A stretch of 64,000 nt of DNA, from the NCBI RefSeq assembly GCF_900142325.1, contig NZ_FRAM01000001.1, positions 1,178,001 to 1,242,000 of the forward strand. The letters are read 5' to 3'. Below the pieces are notes generated by a model. The model was not told the origin of the DNA, did no database searches, and worked only from the letters and a program-made list of their open reading frames with translations. The position numbers and the translations under genes are program-made. This DNA is from Epilithonimonas mollis. Its GTDB lineage: Bacteria > Bacteroidota > Bacteroidia > Flavobacteriales > Weeksellaceae. Positions 1 to 7,764 of the stretch are shown one piece after another. Every line of letters begins with the position of its first letter. Positions within the stretch are counted from its first letter, which is position 1.

Positions 1-96
1 AAAATAAATGGAATCCGCGCCGTTGTCCAATGCTGCCTGCATTGATGTAAAATCACCGGCAGGTGCCATTAGTTCTATTTTTCCGCTATTCTTCAT
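1..96 (-). CDS. U32-family peptidase, probable tRNA hydroxylation protein (partial)
   Basis: Only the first 32 codons are inside the window. They read MKNSGKIELMAPAGDFTSMQ and go on with a typical ALDNGADSIYF segment. ELMAPAG followed by a GADSIYFG-like stretch is the hallmark start of U32 peptidases. Relatives include E. coli TrhP (YegQ), which works in prephenate-dependent 5-hydroxyuridine formation at tRNA position 34. The ATG lies one base after the stop of trhO, so the two genes should be co-transcribed. That pairing favours a tRNA-modification role over proteolysis (inference). The gene is truncated by the window edge, not broken. Confidence 0.85.
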   Translation of the reverse strand, partial: MKNSGKIELMAPAGDFTSMQAALDNGADSIYF

Positions 97-97
97 G

Positions 98-1456
98 TTA
101 ATCTTCCAGAATTTTATATAATTTATCCGACAGTCTCACTCTGAACGGAAGTCCGAAAGTAACATGATCTCCAGCTTTTGCCGTTCCGGAAGGACTTCCA
201 TTGACAAAAAGTTCTTTGATCAAAAACTCCTGTTCTCCAGTTGTTGGTCCGGAAATCAGAACTTTATCACCCACCGATAGTTCTTTATTTTCAATCAGAA
301 ACTGTCCGATCTTTGATTTAGAATAGTAATGTTCGCCTTTTGCAATGAAGGTTTTCTTTATTTTTATTTTTTGACGAATGTCTTTTGTTTCTACTTTTGC
401 CAAAGGCTTAACGGTCAAATCGCCTGATTTTTTAAAGGTTAAGGCTTCAGATTTTCCTTTTCTGAAGACTTTGTTTCCGACCTGCAAACCTTTTCTAAGT
501 TTTAATTGTTCAGCTTGCGGCAAATGGTAAATCTCCAGACACTCTGACGAGCAGGTATTTTCCATCGCTGTTTTACAATCATCACACTGGATGAACAATA
601 AATGGCAGGCATCATTGGCACAATTGGTGTGATTATCACAAGGTTTTCCACATTGATGACACTGAGAAATAATATCGTCCGTAATTCTTTCGCCCAAGCG
701 ATGGTCAAACACAAAATTCTTTCCAATGAACTTGCTTTCTATATTCTCCTCTTTGATTTGGCGTGTATATTCAATAATACCGCCTTCTAACTGGTAAACA
801 TTTTTGAAACCCTGATGTTTGAAATAAGCACTTGCTTTCTCGCAACGGATACCACCAGTGCAATACATCAACAGGTTTTTGTCTTCTTTGAAATCCTGCA
901 ATTGCTCATTGATAATCGGCAAACTTTCACGGAAATTCTCCACATCGGGTGTAATTGCACCTTCAAAATGTCCGACTTCACTTTCGTAATGGTTTCTGAA
1001 ATCCACGACAATCGTATTGGGATCTTCCAGCATAGAATTGAAATCGCGTGCTCCCAAATGAATGCCTTTATTGGTCACATCAAAAGTTTCGTCATTCAGA
1101 CCATCTGCAACGATTTTGTTTCTGACTTTGATAGTTAACTTTAAAAATGAGTGATTATCCTGCTCTACAGCGACATTCAGGCGGATACCTTTCATAAAAT
1201 CATACACTTCCAGCGTATCACGAAACGCCTCAAAGTTATCGGCTGGAACACTCATCTGGGCATTAATCCCTTCATGGGCTACATAAATCCGGCCAAGCGC
1301 ATCCAGGGCGTTCCAGGCTATAAAAAGGTCATCGCGAAATTTTTTTGGGTCTTCAATTTTGGCGTACGCATAGAAAGACAGTGTAAGGCGTTCCTTACCA
1401 GCTTCATCAATTAGCTGAGCTCTTTCTTCTGCGCTTAAGGTGTTGTACAGTTGCAT
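98..1456 (-). CDS. trhO: tRNA uridine(34) hydroxylase TrhO (rhodanese family) with C-terminal U32-like extension
   Basis: Oxygen-dependent formation of 5-hydroxyuridine at the tRNA wobble base. The 452-aa product has an N-terminal acylphosphatase-like part (about 20-110), a rhodanese domain (about 125-235) with active-site Cys199 in YCTGGIRCEKA, and a cysteine-rich stretch (about 266-306: CHQCGKPC, CANDAC, CDDC) that could bind metal. E. coli TrhO is about 350 aa. The extra C-terminus, about 375-452 (SVGDKVLISGP, ending in FGLPFRVRLSDKLYKILED), resembles the C-terminal beta domain of U32 peptidases, and the next gene is itself a U32 peptidase. A -7 box TATCTTTG lies at 1491-1498 on the minus strand, 35 bases before the ATG. 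Confidence 0.9.
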   Translation of the reverse strand: MQLYNTLSAEERAQLIDEAGKERLTLSFYAYAKIEDPKKFRDDLFIAWNALDALGRIYVAHEGINAQMSVPADNFEAFRDTLEVYDFMKGIRLNVAVEQDNHSFLKLTIKVRNKIVADGLNDETFDVTNKGIHLGARDFNSMLEDPNTIVVDFRNHYESEVGHFEGAITPDVENFRESLPIINEQLQDFKEDKNLLMYCTGGIRCEKASAYFKHQGFKNVYQLEGGIIEYTRQIKEENIESKFIGKNFVFDHRLGERITDDIISQCHQCGKPCDNHTNCANDACHLLFIQCDDCKTAMENTCSSECLEIYHLPQAEQLKLRKGLQVGNKVFRKGKSEALTFKKSGDLTVKPLAKVETKDIRQKIKIKKTFIAKGEHYYSKSKIGQFLIENKELSVGDKVLISGPTTGEQEFLIKELFVNGSPSGTAKAGDHVTFGLPFRVRLSDKLYKILED

Positions 1457-1490
1457 GCTATAAACGTTTTAAGTGAGAAAAATAATGGCG

Positions 1491-1498
1491 CAAAGATA
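1491..1498 (-). promoter_or_regulatory. -7 promoter box for trhO
   Basis: TATCTTTG on the minus strand matches the Bacteroidota TAnnTTTG consensus and sits 35 nt before the trhO ATG. No clear TTG lies at the usual upstream distance; the 14-bp tandem repeat begins just behind it. Confidence 0.5.
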
Positions 1499-1509
1499 GG
1501 GATTTTTGG

Positions 1510-1565
1510 TTGATAGTTGTTAGTTGATGGTTGTTAGTTGATGGTTGTTAGTTGATGGTTGTCAG
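1510..1565. repeat. 14-bp tandem repeat, four units
   Basis: Four head-to-tail copies of about TTGATGGTTGTTAG start at 1510, 1524, 1538 and 1552; the first has one change and the last has one. They fill the space behind the trhO promoter. The same vocabulary (GTTGATAGTTG, AGTTGATGG) reappears on the minus strand inside leuS at 37350-37418. Confidence 0.9.
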
Positions 1566-1594
1566 GGATTCAATATGTCATCCAACATCTTCAG

Positions 1595-1783
1595 TAGACT
1601 GTTAAAGGTCTTAGGTAGAGAATCAATGTAGTTATGTAGACTGTTACAGGAGTTAAGTTTAGTGTTACACGAATTAAGTAGAGTATTACACGAGTTATGT
1701 AGACTATTACAGGAGTTAAGTTGAGTGTTACAGGAGTTATGTAGACTGTTACAAGAGTAAGGTCGACTGTTACAGATAACATT
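1595..1783. repeat. 21-bp degenerate tandem array, nine units
   Basis: Nine units of exactly 21 bp, starting TAGACT or a close variant and continuing GTTACAGGAGTTA, at 1595, 1616, 1637, 1658, 1679, 1700, 1721, 1742 and 1763. Units diverge by several bases but never change length. Because 21 is a multiple of three, the minus strand stays open and would encode a hydrophobic seven-residue repeat (VTVYITP, VTLNLTP). The array fills the space between trhO and the DPP IV gene. Together with the 14-bp repeat it accounts for most of the 387-bp gap; nothing else was seen there. Confidence 0.9.
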
Positions 1784-1843
1784 AGATTGACTCTGCTTAA
1801 AACAATTAATCTTTATTATATTTACGTCATTAAAATTTTAAAA

Positions 1844-3979
1844 ATGAAGAAAATTCTTTTTCCTGTTGTAATGATGACGACAGTTTTCTCACAAAACATT
1901 AATGCGCAAGAAATTACACTTGATAAAATCTACTCCGGCTACTACCGTGGAAAAGGGATTGCAGGAATTGCGTCCCTGAATGATGGTGAAAACTACGCCA
2001 CAATCGAGAAAGATGGTGTCGCCAAATACAACTATAAGACGTCACAAAAATCCGGCAACATCGTAGACGGAAGTTTTGAATCATATATTTTTTCGGCGGA
2101 TGAAACTAAGATTTTATTGCAGAAAGAGAGTCAGGATATTTACAGACATTCGTTTTTGGGAAAATTTGACATAAAGGATTTGAAGTCCAATAAAGTGACT
2201 GCTCTTAATAATGGGAACTATATTCAGGAGCCTAAATTCTCTCCGGATGGGAGCAAAGTGGCTTTCATTGTAGATAATAATTTGTTTTACCAGGATCTGA
2301 CATCAGGGAAAATTATTCAAATCACGAATGACGGGAAGAAAAATCATATCATCAATGGTCTTGGCGACTGGGTTTATGAAGAGGAATTTGGTCACGCAGA
2401 TTATTACCAATGGAACAAAGCCGGCGACGCGATTGTTTTCGTAAGATTCGATGAATCCAAAGTTCCGGAAATCTATATTCCTATCTATGGGAAATCACTT
2501 TATCCGACGGAGATGCGTTACAAATATCCAAAAGCGGGTGAAACGAACTCGACGGTTACGGCCAATCTTTATCAATTAAATTCCGGGAAAACAACCGTTT
2601 TGAATTTGGGAAGTTTTGAGAATTATTACATTCCGCAGCTTTGGCAGACGAACGGCAAAGACGAAATTGTGCTGGCGACCAGCAACAGGCACCACAATCA
2701 CGTGGATCTGCTAAAAGTGGATACCAAATCCGGAAATGTGAGCAAACTGCTCACTGAGACCGATAATGCCTGGATAGAAACCGATAATCTGACTTTGGAA
2801 TTTTTGGATGACAACTCATTCCTTTGGGCCTCTGAGCGTGATGGCTACAGACAATTGTACTGGTATGACCAAGCTGGAAAATTAAAAAAGCAAGTTGCGA
2901 AAGGTAACTGGGAAATCACAGATTACTACGGCTACAACCCAAAAACTAAGGAAGCCTACATCCAGACGACTGAAAAAGGAAGTCTGAACAAAGTAGTTTC
3001 TAAACTGAACATCAACACTGGAAAAACGACTTTGATTTCTTATCCTGAAGGTGATAATTCGGCGAGTTTCAGCAAGTCATTTAATTATTTCATCAATACC
3101 AATTCGACAGCGGCTTCTCCAAACAAATATGTTCTGAAAGATGCTTCCGGAAAAGAAATTAAAGAATTACAAAACAATAATGAAGCGCTTTCTAAGCTTC
3201 AGAAAGACAACTTTGTAACCAAAGAATTTATTACCATTCCAAATTCTGTTGGGGACCAGCTGAACGCCTGGATCATCAAGCCGAAAAACTTTGATCCGAA
3301 TAAAAAATATCCATTATTTATGTACCAATATTCCGGTCCGGGATCTCAGCAGGTTTCCAATTCATGGGACGGCGGAAACGCTATCTGGTTCGAAATGCTG
3401 GCCCAGAAAGGATATGTTGTCGCATGTGTAGATGGGCGCGGAACCGGCTACAAAGGGGCGAAATTCAAAAAAGTCATTTATAAACAACTGGGAAAATACG
3501 AAACCGAAGACCAGATAACTGCTGCCCAATGGTTCGGGAATCAGTCTTATATTGACAAATCGAGAATCGGGATTTTCGGATGGAGTTTTGGCGGATATAT
3601 GAGTTCTCTGGCTCTGACCAAAGGTGCGGAAGTTTTCAAACTTGGGATTGCAGTTGCACCCGTGACGAACTGGAGGTATTACGATACGGTTTACACAGAA
3701 AAATTCCTTCAGACACCACAGGAAAACCCTGAAGGCTATGACCAGAATTCTCCAACGACTTTTGCGAAATTGCTGAAGGGTAAATTCCTTTTGATCCACG
3801 GAACGGCTGATGACAACGTTCATTTTCAGAATTCTATGGAGTTTTCTGAGGCTTTGATTCAGAACAAGAAACAATTTGAATTCATGGCTTATCCGGATAA
3901 AAATCACGGCATCTATGGCGGACAGACCAGGCCTCAGCTTTATGAGAAGATGACGAATTTTATTTTGGAGAATTTGTAG
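1844..3979 (+). CDS. dipeptidyl peptidase IV (S9B serine peptidase), exported
   Basis: Removes N-terminal dipeptides, preferring proline or alanine at position two. Numbered from the ATG at 1844, the 711-aa product has a signal peptide (MKKILFPVVMMTTVFS, then QNINAQ), an N-terminal beta-propeller, the substrate-anchoring motif DWVYEEEFG that is diagnostic for DPP IV, and a C-terminal alpha/beta hydrolase with Ser581 (GWSFGGY), Asp656 (HGTADDNVHFQ) and His688 (NHGIYGG). A TTG start at 1787 is possible in the same frame, but it would put 19 unrelated residues ahead of a normal signal peptide. The dipeptides it releases would suit the POT transporters encoded nearby. Confidence 0.95.
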   Translation: MKKILFPVVMMTTVFSQNINAQEITLDKIYSGYYRGKGIAGIASLNDGENYATIEKDGVAKYNYKTSQKSGNIVDGSFESYIFSADETKILLQKESQDIYRHSFLGKFDIKDLKSNKVTALNNGNYIQEPKFSPDGSKVAFIVDNNLFYQDLTSGKIIQITNDGKKNHIINGLGDWVYEEEFGHADYYQWNKAGDAIVFVRFDESKVPEIYIPIYGKSLYPTEMRYKYPKAGETNSTVTANLYQLNSGKTTVLNLGSFENYYIPQLWQTNGKDEIVLATSNRHHNHVDLLKVDTKSGNVSKLLTETDNAWIETDNLTLEFLDDNSFLWASERDGYRQLYWYDQAGKLKKQVAKGNWEITDYYGYNPKTKEAYIQTTEKGSLNKVVSKLNINTGKTTLISYPEGDNSASFSKSFNYFINTNSTAASPNKYVLKDASGKEIKELQNNNEALSKLQKDNFVTKEFITIPNSVGDQLNAWIIKPKNFDPNKKYPLFMYQYSGPGSQQVSNSWDGGNAIWFEMLAQKGYVVACVDGRGTGYKGAKFKKVIYKQLGKYETEDQITAAQWFGNQSYIDKSRIGIFGWSFGGYMSSLALTKGAEVFKLGIAVAPVTNWRYYDTVYTEKFLQTPQENPEGYDQNSPTTFAKLLKGKFLLIHGTADDNVHFQNSMEFSEALIQNKKQFEFMAYPDKNHGIYGGQTRPQLYEKMTNFILENL

Positions 3980-3997
3980 AAATTATAAGATCAAAAA

Positions 3998-4028
3998 GCA
4001 TCCTTTAAAATTAAGGGATGTTTTTTTT
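3998..4028 (+). terminator. terminator after the DPP IV gene
   Basis: Stem CATCCTTT (3999-4006) pairs with AAGGGATG (4013-4020), one G-U pair allowed, followed by eight T. It overlaps the stop of the convergent AraC gene by two bases. Confidence 0.8.
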
Positions 4029-4914
4029 ATCGAAACTGACCCGGCGGGATTCTAAAATGCTTTTTGAAATTTTTACTGAATGATGAAAGATCTGTAAAAC
4101 CACAGATGAATGCAACATCAGTGAGAGAAAGGCTCTTATCTTTTAATAATTGTTTCGCAAATTGTAATTTTTTCTGCGTGATGTATTGATAAGGACTCTC
4201 TCCCTGAATCTGCCTGAAAAGCCTGTAAAAATGGTATTCTGAAATTGATGATTCCCGGGCGACGGATTCAATATTCTGAATGGTTGCGAAATGCAAATCG
4301 ATATAATCCCTGGCACTTTGTATTTTCCTGTATAATGATTTTCTGGTGTGTGACTTTACGGTTTTCAAATTTTTGATCCGGAGAAATCCCGGATAATGAA
4401 TTGAAACGATATTTTCTGCCAAACGGTAATAAAACTCGGGGCTGAAATCAAAATTGTAATGTTGCTGACCGACAATCTGCTGACTGATTTTGCTAAGCTG
4501 TTGGCCAATGATATTCTGGGAAAAATGGTATTTGTTTTCAACAAAATTTTCGGAGATCAGGTATTTTTCAAAATCCAAATCCTGTTCGGTCAATTCGGGG
4601 AAATGAAATCCGGCTGAGACTTCGGCAATGATATCCGGCGAAATATCGATGCATAAACCTTTGACATCTTCATCACTCTGGATCAATAACTTGCCATCAG
4701 AAAAATGATTCCCGAGCAAAAAATCTCCCTTTGAAACTTTGAAGAGATGACCGTCAATCAAGTACTGCTCACAGCCTTCGAGAACAAATTTCAGGCTGAA
4801 ACTTCTGAACAACACATCCGTTCGCAACTCTCTGAAAGACGAAAAATTGACCAGACTGCTTTGTCTTGGCAATTGGATGTTTCTGAAATTATCCTCAGTG
4901 ATCCGGTTGAACAT
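4027..4914 (-). CDS. AraC-family transcriptional regulator
   Basis: A 295-aa protein with an N-terminal sensing region of unknown ligand and a C-terminal AraC double helix-turn-helix (last 100 residues). The second helix pair carries the typical LTDVAFICGFTDLSSFSKNF followed by RIPPGQFR. I start at the ATG at 4914; a TTG nine codons upstream is open but unlikely. The gene lies 138 bp downstream of a TonB-dependent receptor gene in the same direction, separated by a strong terminator, so regulation of that receptor is possible but not shown. Ligand and regulon unknown. Confidence 0.9.
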   Translation of the reverse strand: MFNRITEDNFRNIQLPRQSSLVNFSSFRELRTDVLFRSFSLKFVLEGCEQYLIDGHLFKVSKGDFLLGNHFSDGKLLIQSDEDVKGLCIDISPDIIAEVSAGFHFPELTEQDLDFEKYLISENFVENKYHFSQNIIGQQLSKISQQIVGQQHYNFDFSPEFYYRLAENIVSIHYPGFLRIKNLKTVKSHTRKSLYRKIQSARDYIDLHFATIQNIESVARESSISEYHFYRLFRQIQGESPYQYITQKKLQFAKQLLKDKSLSLTDVAFICGFTDLSSFSKNFKKHFRIPPGQFR

Positions 4915-4984
4915 TTTAGTTTTTTGAATGAGTAATATCAAAAACCAAAACGTTACATTTCCAATACATTTATAAACTCGACCA

Positions 4985-5020
4985 CAAAAAATGCAGACCA
5001 GAAAAAAATCCTGGCCTGCG
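4985..5020 (-). terminator. terminator after the TonB-dependent receptor gene
   Basis: On the minus strand GCAGGCCAG pairs with CTGGTCTGC (arms 5011-5019 and 4993-5001), followed by a T-run at 4986-4991. It separates the receptor from the AraC gene. Confidence 0.85.
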
Positions 5021-5052
5021 GTTTTAATAAAAACTAAAATATGAATGTAAAC

Positions 5053-7479
5053 TTAGATTTTCACACGGCTCTGTTCCGTTTCCGACCCGCCGGATTGTCT
5101 GACTTTAAGGTTATTTCCTTTGCTGAAACGGTATGAGAATGATAATGTCACCACCCGGGAATCCAGATAACTGAACCAGCCGGCTCTGGCATTCTGAATA
5201 TTACGGATCTGACCTTCAATCTGATTGGTGTAGAAAGCATCGGAGATATTCAGCTTCAGTGTTCCCTGGTCTTTGAAAACTTTGGTCGCAATCCCAGCTC
5301 TGACGGAACCGATTGGTGAAATCAGAAACTGCCCGGAAAGTATCGTAGTTTGATACTGACCTGCTAATTCCGCACTCCATTTTTTACTGATGATGAATTG
5401 GTTTGTCGGCATTATGAACCAGTTCCATTTTGCATCACTAAGATATTCCGTATACACTTTGCTTTCGAAATAATTGTGGGTCATTTCCGTATAACACTGC
5501 AGTGTCCACCATTTGGTAATTGCAAAATTTCCGTTGAAAGAAAAACCATAGGAAACCTGCTTGGCAAAGTTGCCTGGGCGACTGTAGTAAATCCCATTTC
5601 TTTGTTCATTGGTCTCAGAAATCAAATCATCGATATAGCTGTAATTGAATCCGAAAGTGTAATTCTTTTTGTAAGTATAATTCAAGTCCGCATTATAGGA
5701 AAATGTCGGTCTCAAGAACGGGTTTCCACCGTAGAATGTGTAATTATCCATCGGATAAGTGAACGGATTCATATCCTTATAATTCGGCCTGTCAATCCTT
5801 CTTCCAAGAGATAATCCCACAACGTGATTCTGTAGAGAGTCTGCCCGGTACTGGATAAAAAACGTTGGGAAAAGGCTTGTATATTTTTTTGTAAAAGTGG
5901 TATCAATTTTTGTAGGATTTCCGTTTCTGTCACCTTTGATGTCAGAATATTCCATTCTCAAACCCAGCTGAACCGATATTTTTTCAAAGTCCTTTGCATA
6001 GTTGGTATAAACAGCGTGGATATCTTCTTTGTAATCAAAATTGTTGGAAAACGTATAATTCGGGGTTTCCATACCATTTTGCACATCACGGAAATCCGCA
6101 ACGTTTCCAGTTTTCACAAAACTTGATTTTGCCCCGAAGTCAAAATTGCCTCCAAATAAATTAATCCCGCTGTAGTCCGCTTTTAAAACTTTAATCGTGA
6201 CATCGGAAGGCAATCTGGAATCGATTCTTGTATTTTCTGCCACAGGGTTATTCGGATAAAAAGTTGTATTGAATTGACTTTGTTTGATTTTCGAATCATA
6301 ATTAATATAATCCGCATTTACGGTCAACTCTTGCTTGTCTTTAATTTTCCGGGTCATATTCAGGTTCACTGAGCCATTTTTGAATTTGACATTCATCGGA
6401 ATATCAGCATGGATTGTTTTAATAGTCTGGAGATCATTAGTCTGGTCTGTTGCATTATTAACAGTATTCCTTTCAGAAGGATTGACGAAACCATTCAAAA
6501 CAATACCAAAAGTCGTTTTATCATTGGCGTAAAAATCAGCCCCGATTTTCAGAGCATTGGTTCTGTTTTTTGGTGTGATATAAGAATTCTGGGTAAAGAT
6601 CGAAGTCCGTTCGCCAGCAGGATTGAAATATTCTCTGGTGATGGTCAAATCCTGATAGCTTTCGGTTTTATTAACGCTGAGATTGGTAAAGAAATTCCAT
6701 TTCTGGATTCTGTAATTGAAATTCGCACTGTTCACAGTCCGCATGTATTTTCCCTGTCCGTAAGACAAATTGAAACCGCCGTTGAAACCTTTTGCCAACG
6801 TTTTTTTCAGCCTGATATTGATGATACCCGCATTTCCGGCTGCATCATATTTTGCAGGTGGATTGGCTATCACTTCAATATTTTCTATGTTTGATGAAGG
6901 AATCGAACGGAGATAATCTGCCAGATCAGACCCGGCAAGGTAGGTCGGCTTGTCATCGATAAAAATCTGGACGCCGTTTTTTCCACGGAGCGAGACAATG
7001 CCATTGAAATCAACATTAACCGACGGCGATTTCCCCAGAACGTCTAAGGCTGTTGTTCCCGCATTGCTTATCAAAGCATCGGGATTAATGACAATCCTGT
7101 CGATTTTTTGTGTAACGAAAGGTTTTTTGGCTACAATCGTTACGCCTTCAATCGCTTTGGAAGATTCTTTTAAATTAATATCAGGCAGAACAATATTGGT
7201 TTCAGAAGGTTTGATGATTTCTGAGGTGAATTTGTCGTAATGATTTTGTTCAATGACAATTTTTGCTTCATCAAACTTCACATTATCCAATTCAAATTTT
7301 CCTTCTTTGTCTGTGATGGCAACCTTCAAAGTTTCCTGACTGGATAGATTGATCAGTGAAACCTCAACACCGGAAAGTGGCAAATTGTCTTTGCCCAGGA
7401 TTTTCCCCGAAATCAAGTTCTGAGCAAAAATCACCGACGAACAAATGAAGGCAAAAAGGTAAAGTAGTTTTCTTATCAT
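5053..7479 (-). CDS. TonB-dependent receptor, beta-barrel family with carboxypeptidase-regulatory-like N-domain
   Basis: Outer-membrane receptor of 808 aa. Order: signal peptide (MIRKLLYLFAFICSSVIFAQ), a carboxypeptidase-D regulatory-like fold (about 22-110), a plug domain (about 125-225, with NPPAKYDAAGNAGIINIRLK) and a beta-barrel ending in aromatic-rich strands (VVTLSFSYRFSKGN). The plug and barrel fit the large family often labelled outer membrane protein beta-barrel family. No SusD-like partner is adjacent, so polysaccharide uptake is not indicated; the substrate cannot be read from the sequence. A 44-codon membrane gene ends five bases before its ATG. Energy would come from TonB/ExbBD such as those at 31942-34895. 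Confidence 0.92.
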   Translation of the reverse strand: MIRKLLYLFAFICSSVIFAQNLISGKILGKDNLPLSGVEVSLINLSSQETLKVAITDKEGKFELDNVKFDEAKIVIEQNHYDKFTSEIIKPSETNIVLPDINLKESSKAIEGVTIVAKKPFVTQKIDRIVINPDALISNAGTTALDVLGKSPSVNVDFNGIVSLRGKNGVQIFIDDKPTYLAGSDLADYLRSIPSSNIENIEVIANPPAKYDAAGNAGIINIRLKKTLAKGFNGGFNLSYGQGKYMRTVNSANFNYRIQKWNFFTNLSVNKTESYQDLTITREYFNPAGERTSIFTQNSYITPKNRTNALKIGADFYANDKTTFGIVLNGFVNPSERNTVNNATDQTNDLQTIKTIHADIPMNVKFKNGSVNLNMTRKIKDKQELTVNADYINYDSKIKQSQFNTTFYPNNPVAENTRIDSRLPSDVTIKVLKADYSGINLFGGNFDFGAKSSFVKTGNVADFRDVQNGMETPNYTFSNNFDYKEDIHAVYTNYAKDFEKISVQLGLRMEYSDIKGDRNGNPTKIDTTFTKKYTSLFPTFFIQYRADSLQNHVVGLSLGRRIDRPNYKDMNPFTYPMDNYTFYGGNPFLRPTFSYNADLNYTYKKNYTFGFNYSYIDDLISETNEQRNGIYYSRPGNFAKQVSYGFSFNGNFAITKWWTLQCYTEMTHNYFESKVYTEYLSDAKWNWFIMPTNQFIISKKWSAELAGQYQTTILSGQFLISPIGSVRAGIATKVFKDQGTLKLNISDAFYTNQIEGQIRNIQNARAGWFSYLDSRVVTLSFSYRFSKGNNLKVRQSGGSETEQSRVKI

Positions 7480-7484
7480 CGTTT

Positions 7485-7619
7485 TTATCTGTTAATTATC
7501 CCGTGAAGCCATTTTCCAAAATCATAACCATTCTGAAGTATGTAAATAAGTGTGATCACCAAAAATATTGTTACTAACACTTTGAAAAATTTAGACTTAT
7601 AAAAATCCGGCTTATTCAT
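7485..7619 (-). CDS. 44-aa single-pass membrane micro-protein
   Basis: Short open frame from ATG at 7619 to TAA at 7485. It begins MNKPDFYKSKFF, has one membrane segment (KVLVTIFLVITLIYIL, about residues 13-28) and a conserved-looking tail (QNGYDFGKWLHGIINR). The stop is five bases before the receptor ATG, the spacing of a translationally coupled leader gene. The protein has a basic N-terminus, hydrophobic core and polar tail, as real small membrane proteins do. I do not know a named family. An accidental open frame of this composition and position is possible but less likely. Confidence 0.65.
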   Translation of the reverse strand: MNKPDFYKSKFFKVLVTIFLVITLIYILQNGYDFGKWLHGIINR

Positions 7620-7733
7620 TTTTTTATTTCAAAACTATCAAAGATTAATCATCTTGACTTGTCAAATCCTGCTAATTTTAATAAACAGACAGTTCTGTAA
7701 TTATTTTTATTACATCAATTAAATTTAAAATCC

Positions 7734-7741
7734 TATTTTTG
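7734..7741 (+). promoter_or_regulatory. -7 promoter box for the first POT gene
   Basis: TATTTTTG matches TAnnTTTG. Transcription would begin near 7748, which leaves no leader for the GTG at 7750 and supports the ATG at 7765 as start. Confidence 0.55.
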
Positions 7742-7764
7742 GGAACGTTGTGAAAATTGACACT

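Noticed and set aside
1591-1782. Open frame of 63 codons on the minus strand with VTVYITP repeats
   Set aside because: It is a by-product of the 21-bp repeat (multiple of three); no promoter, signal or known family. Kept as a repeat, not a gene.
1595-1783. CRISPR array
   Set aside because: Units are contiguous 21-mers without unique spacers, and no cas gene is near.
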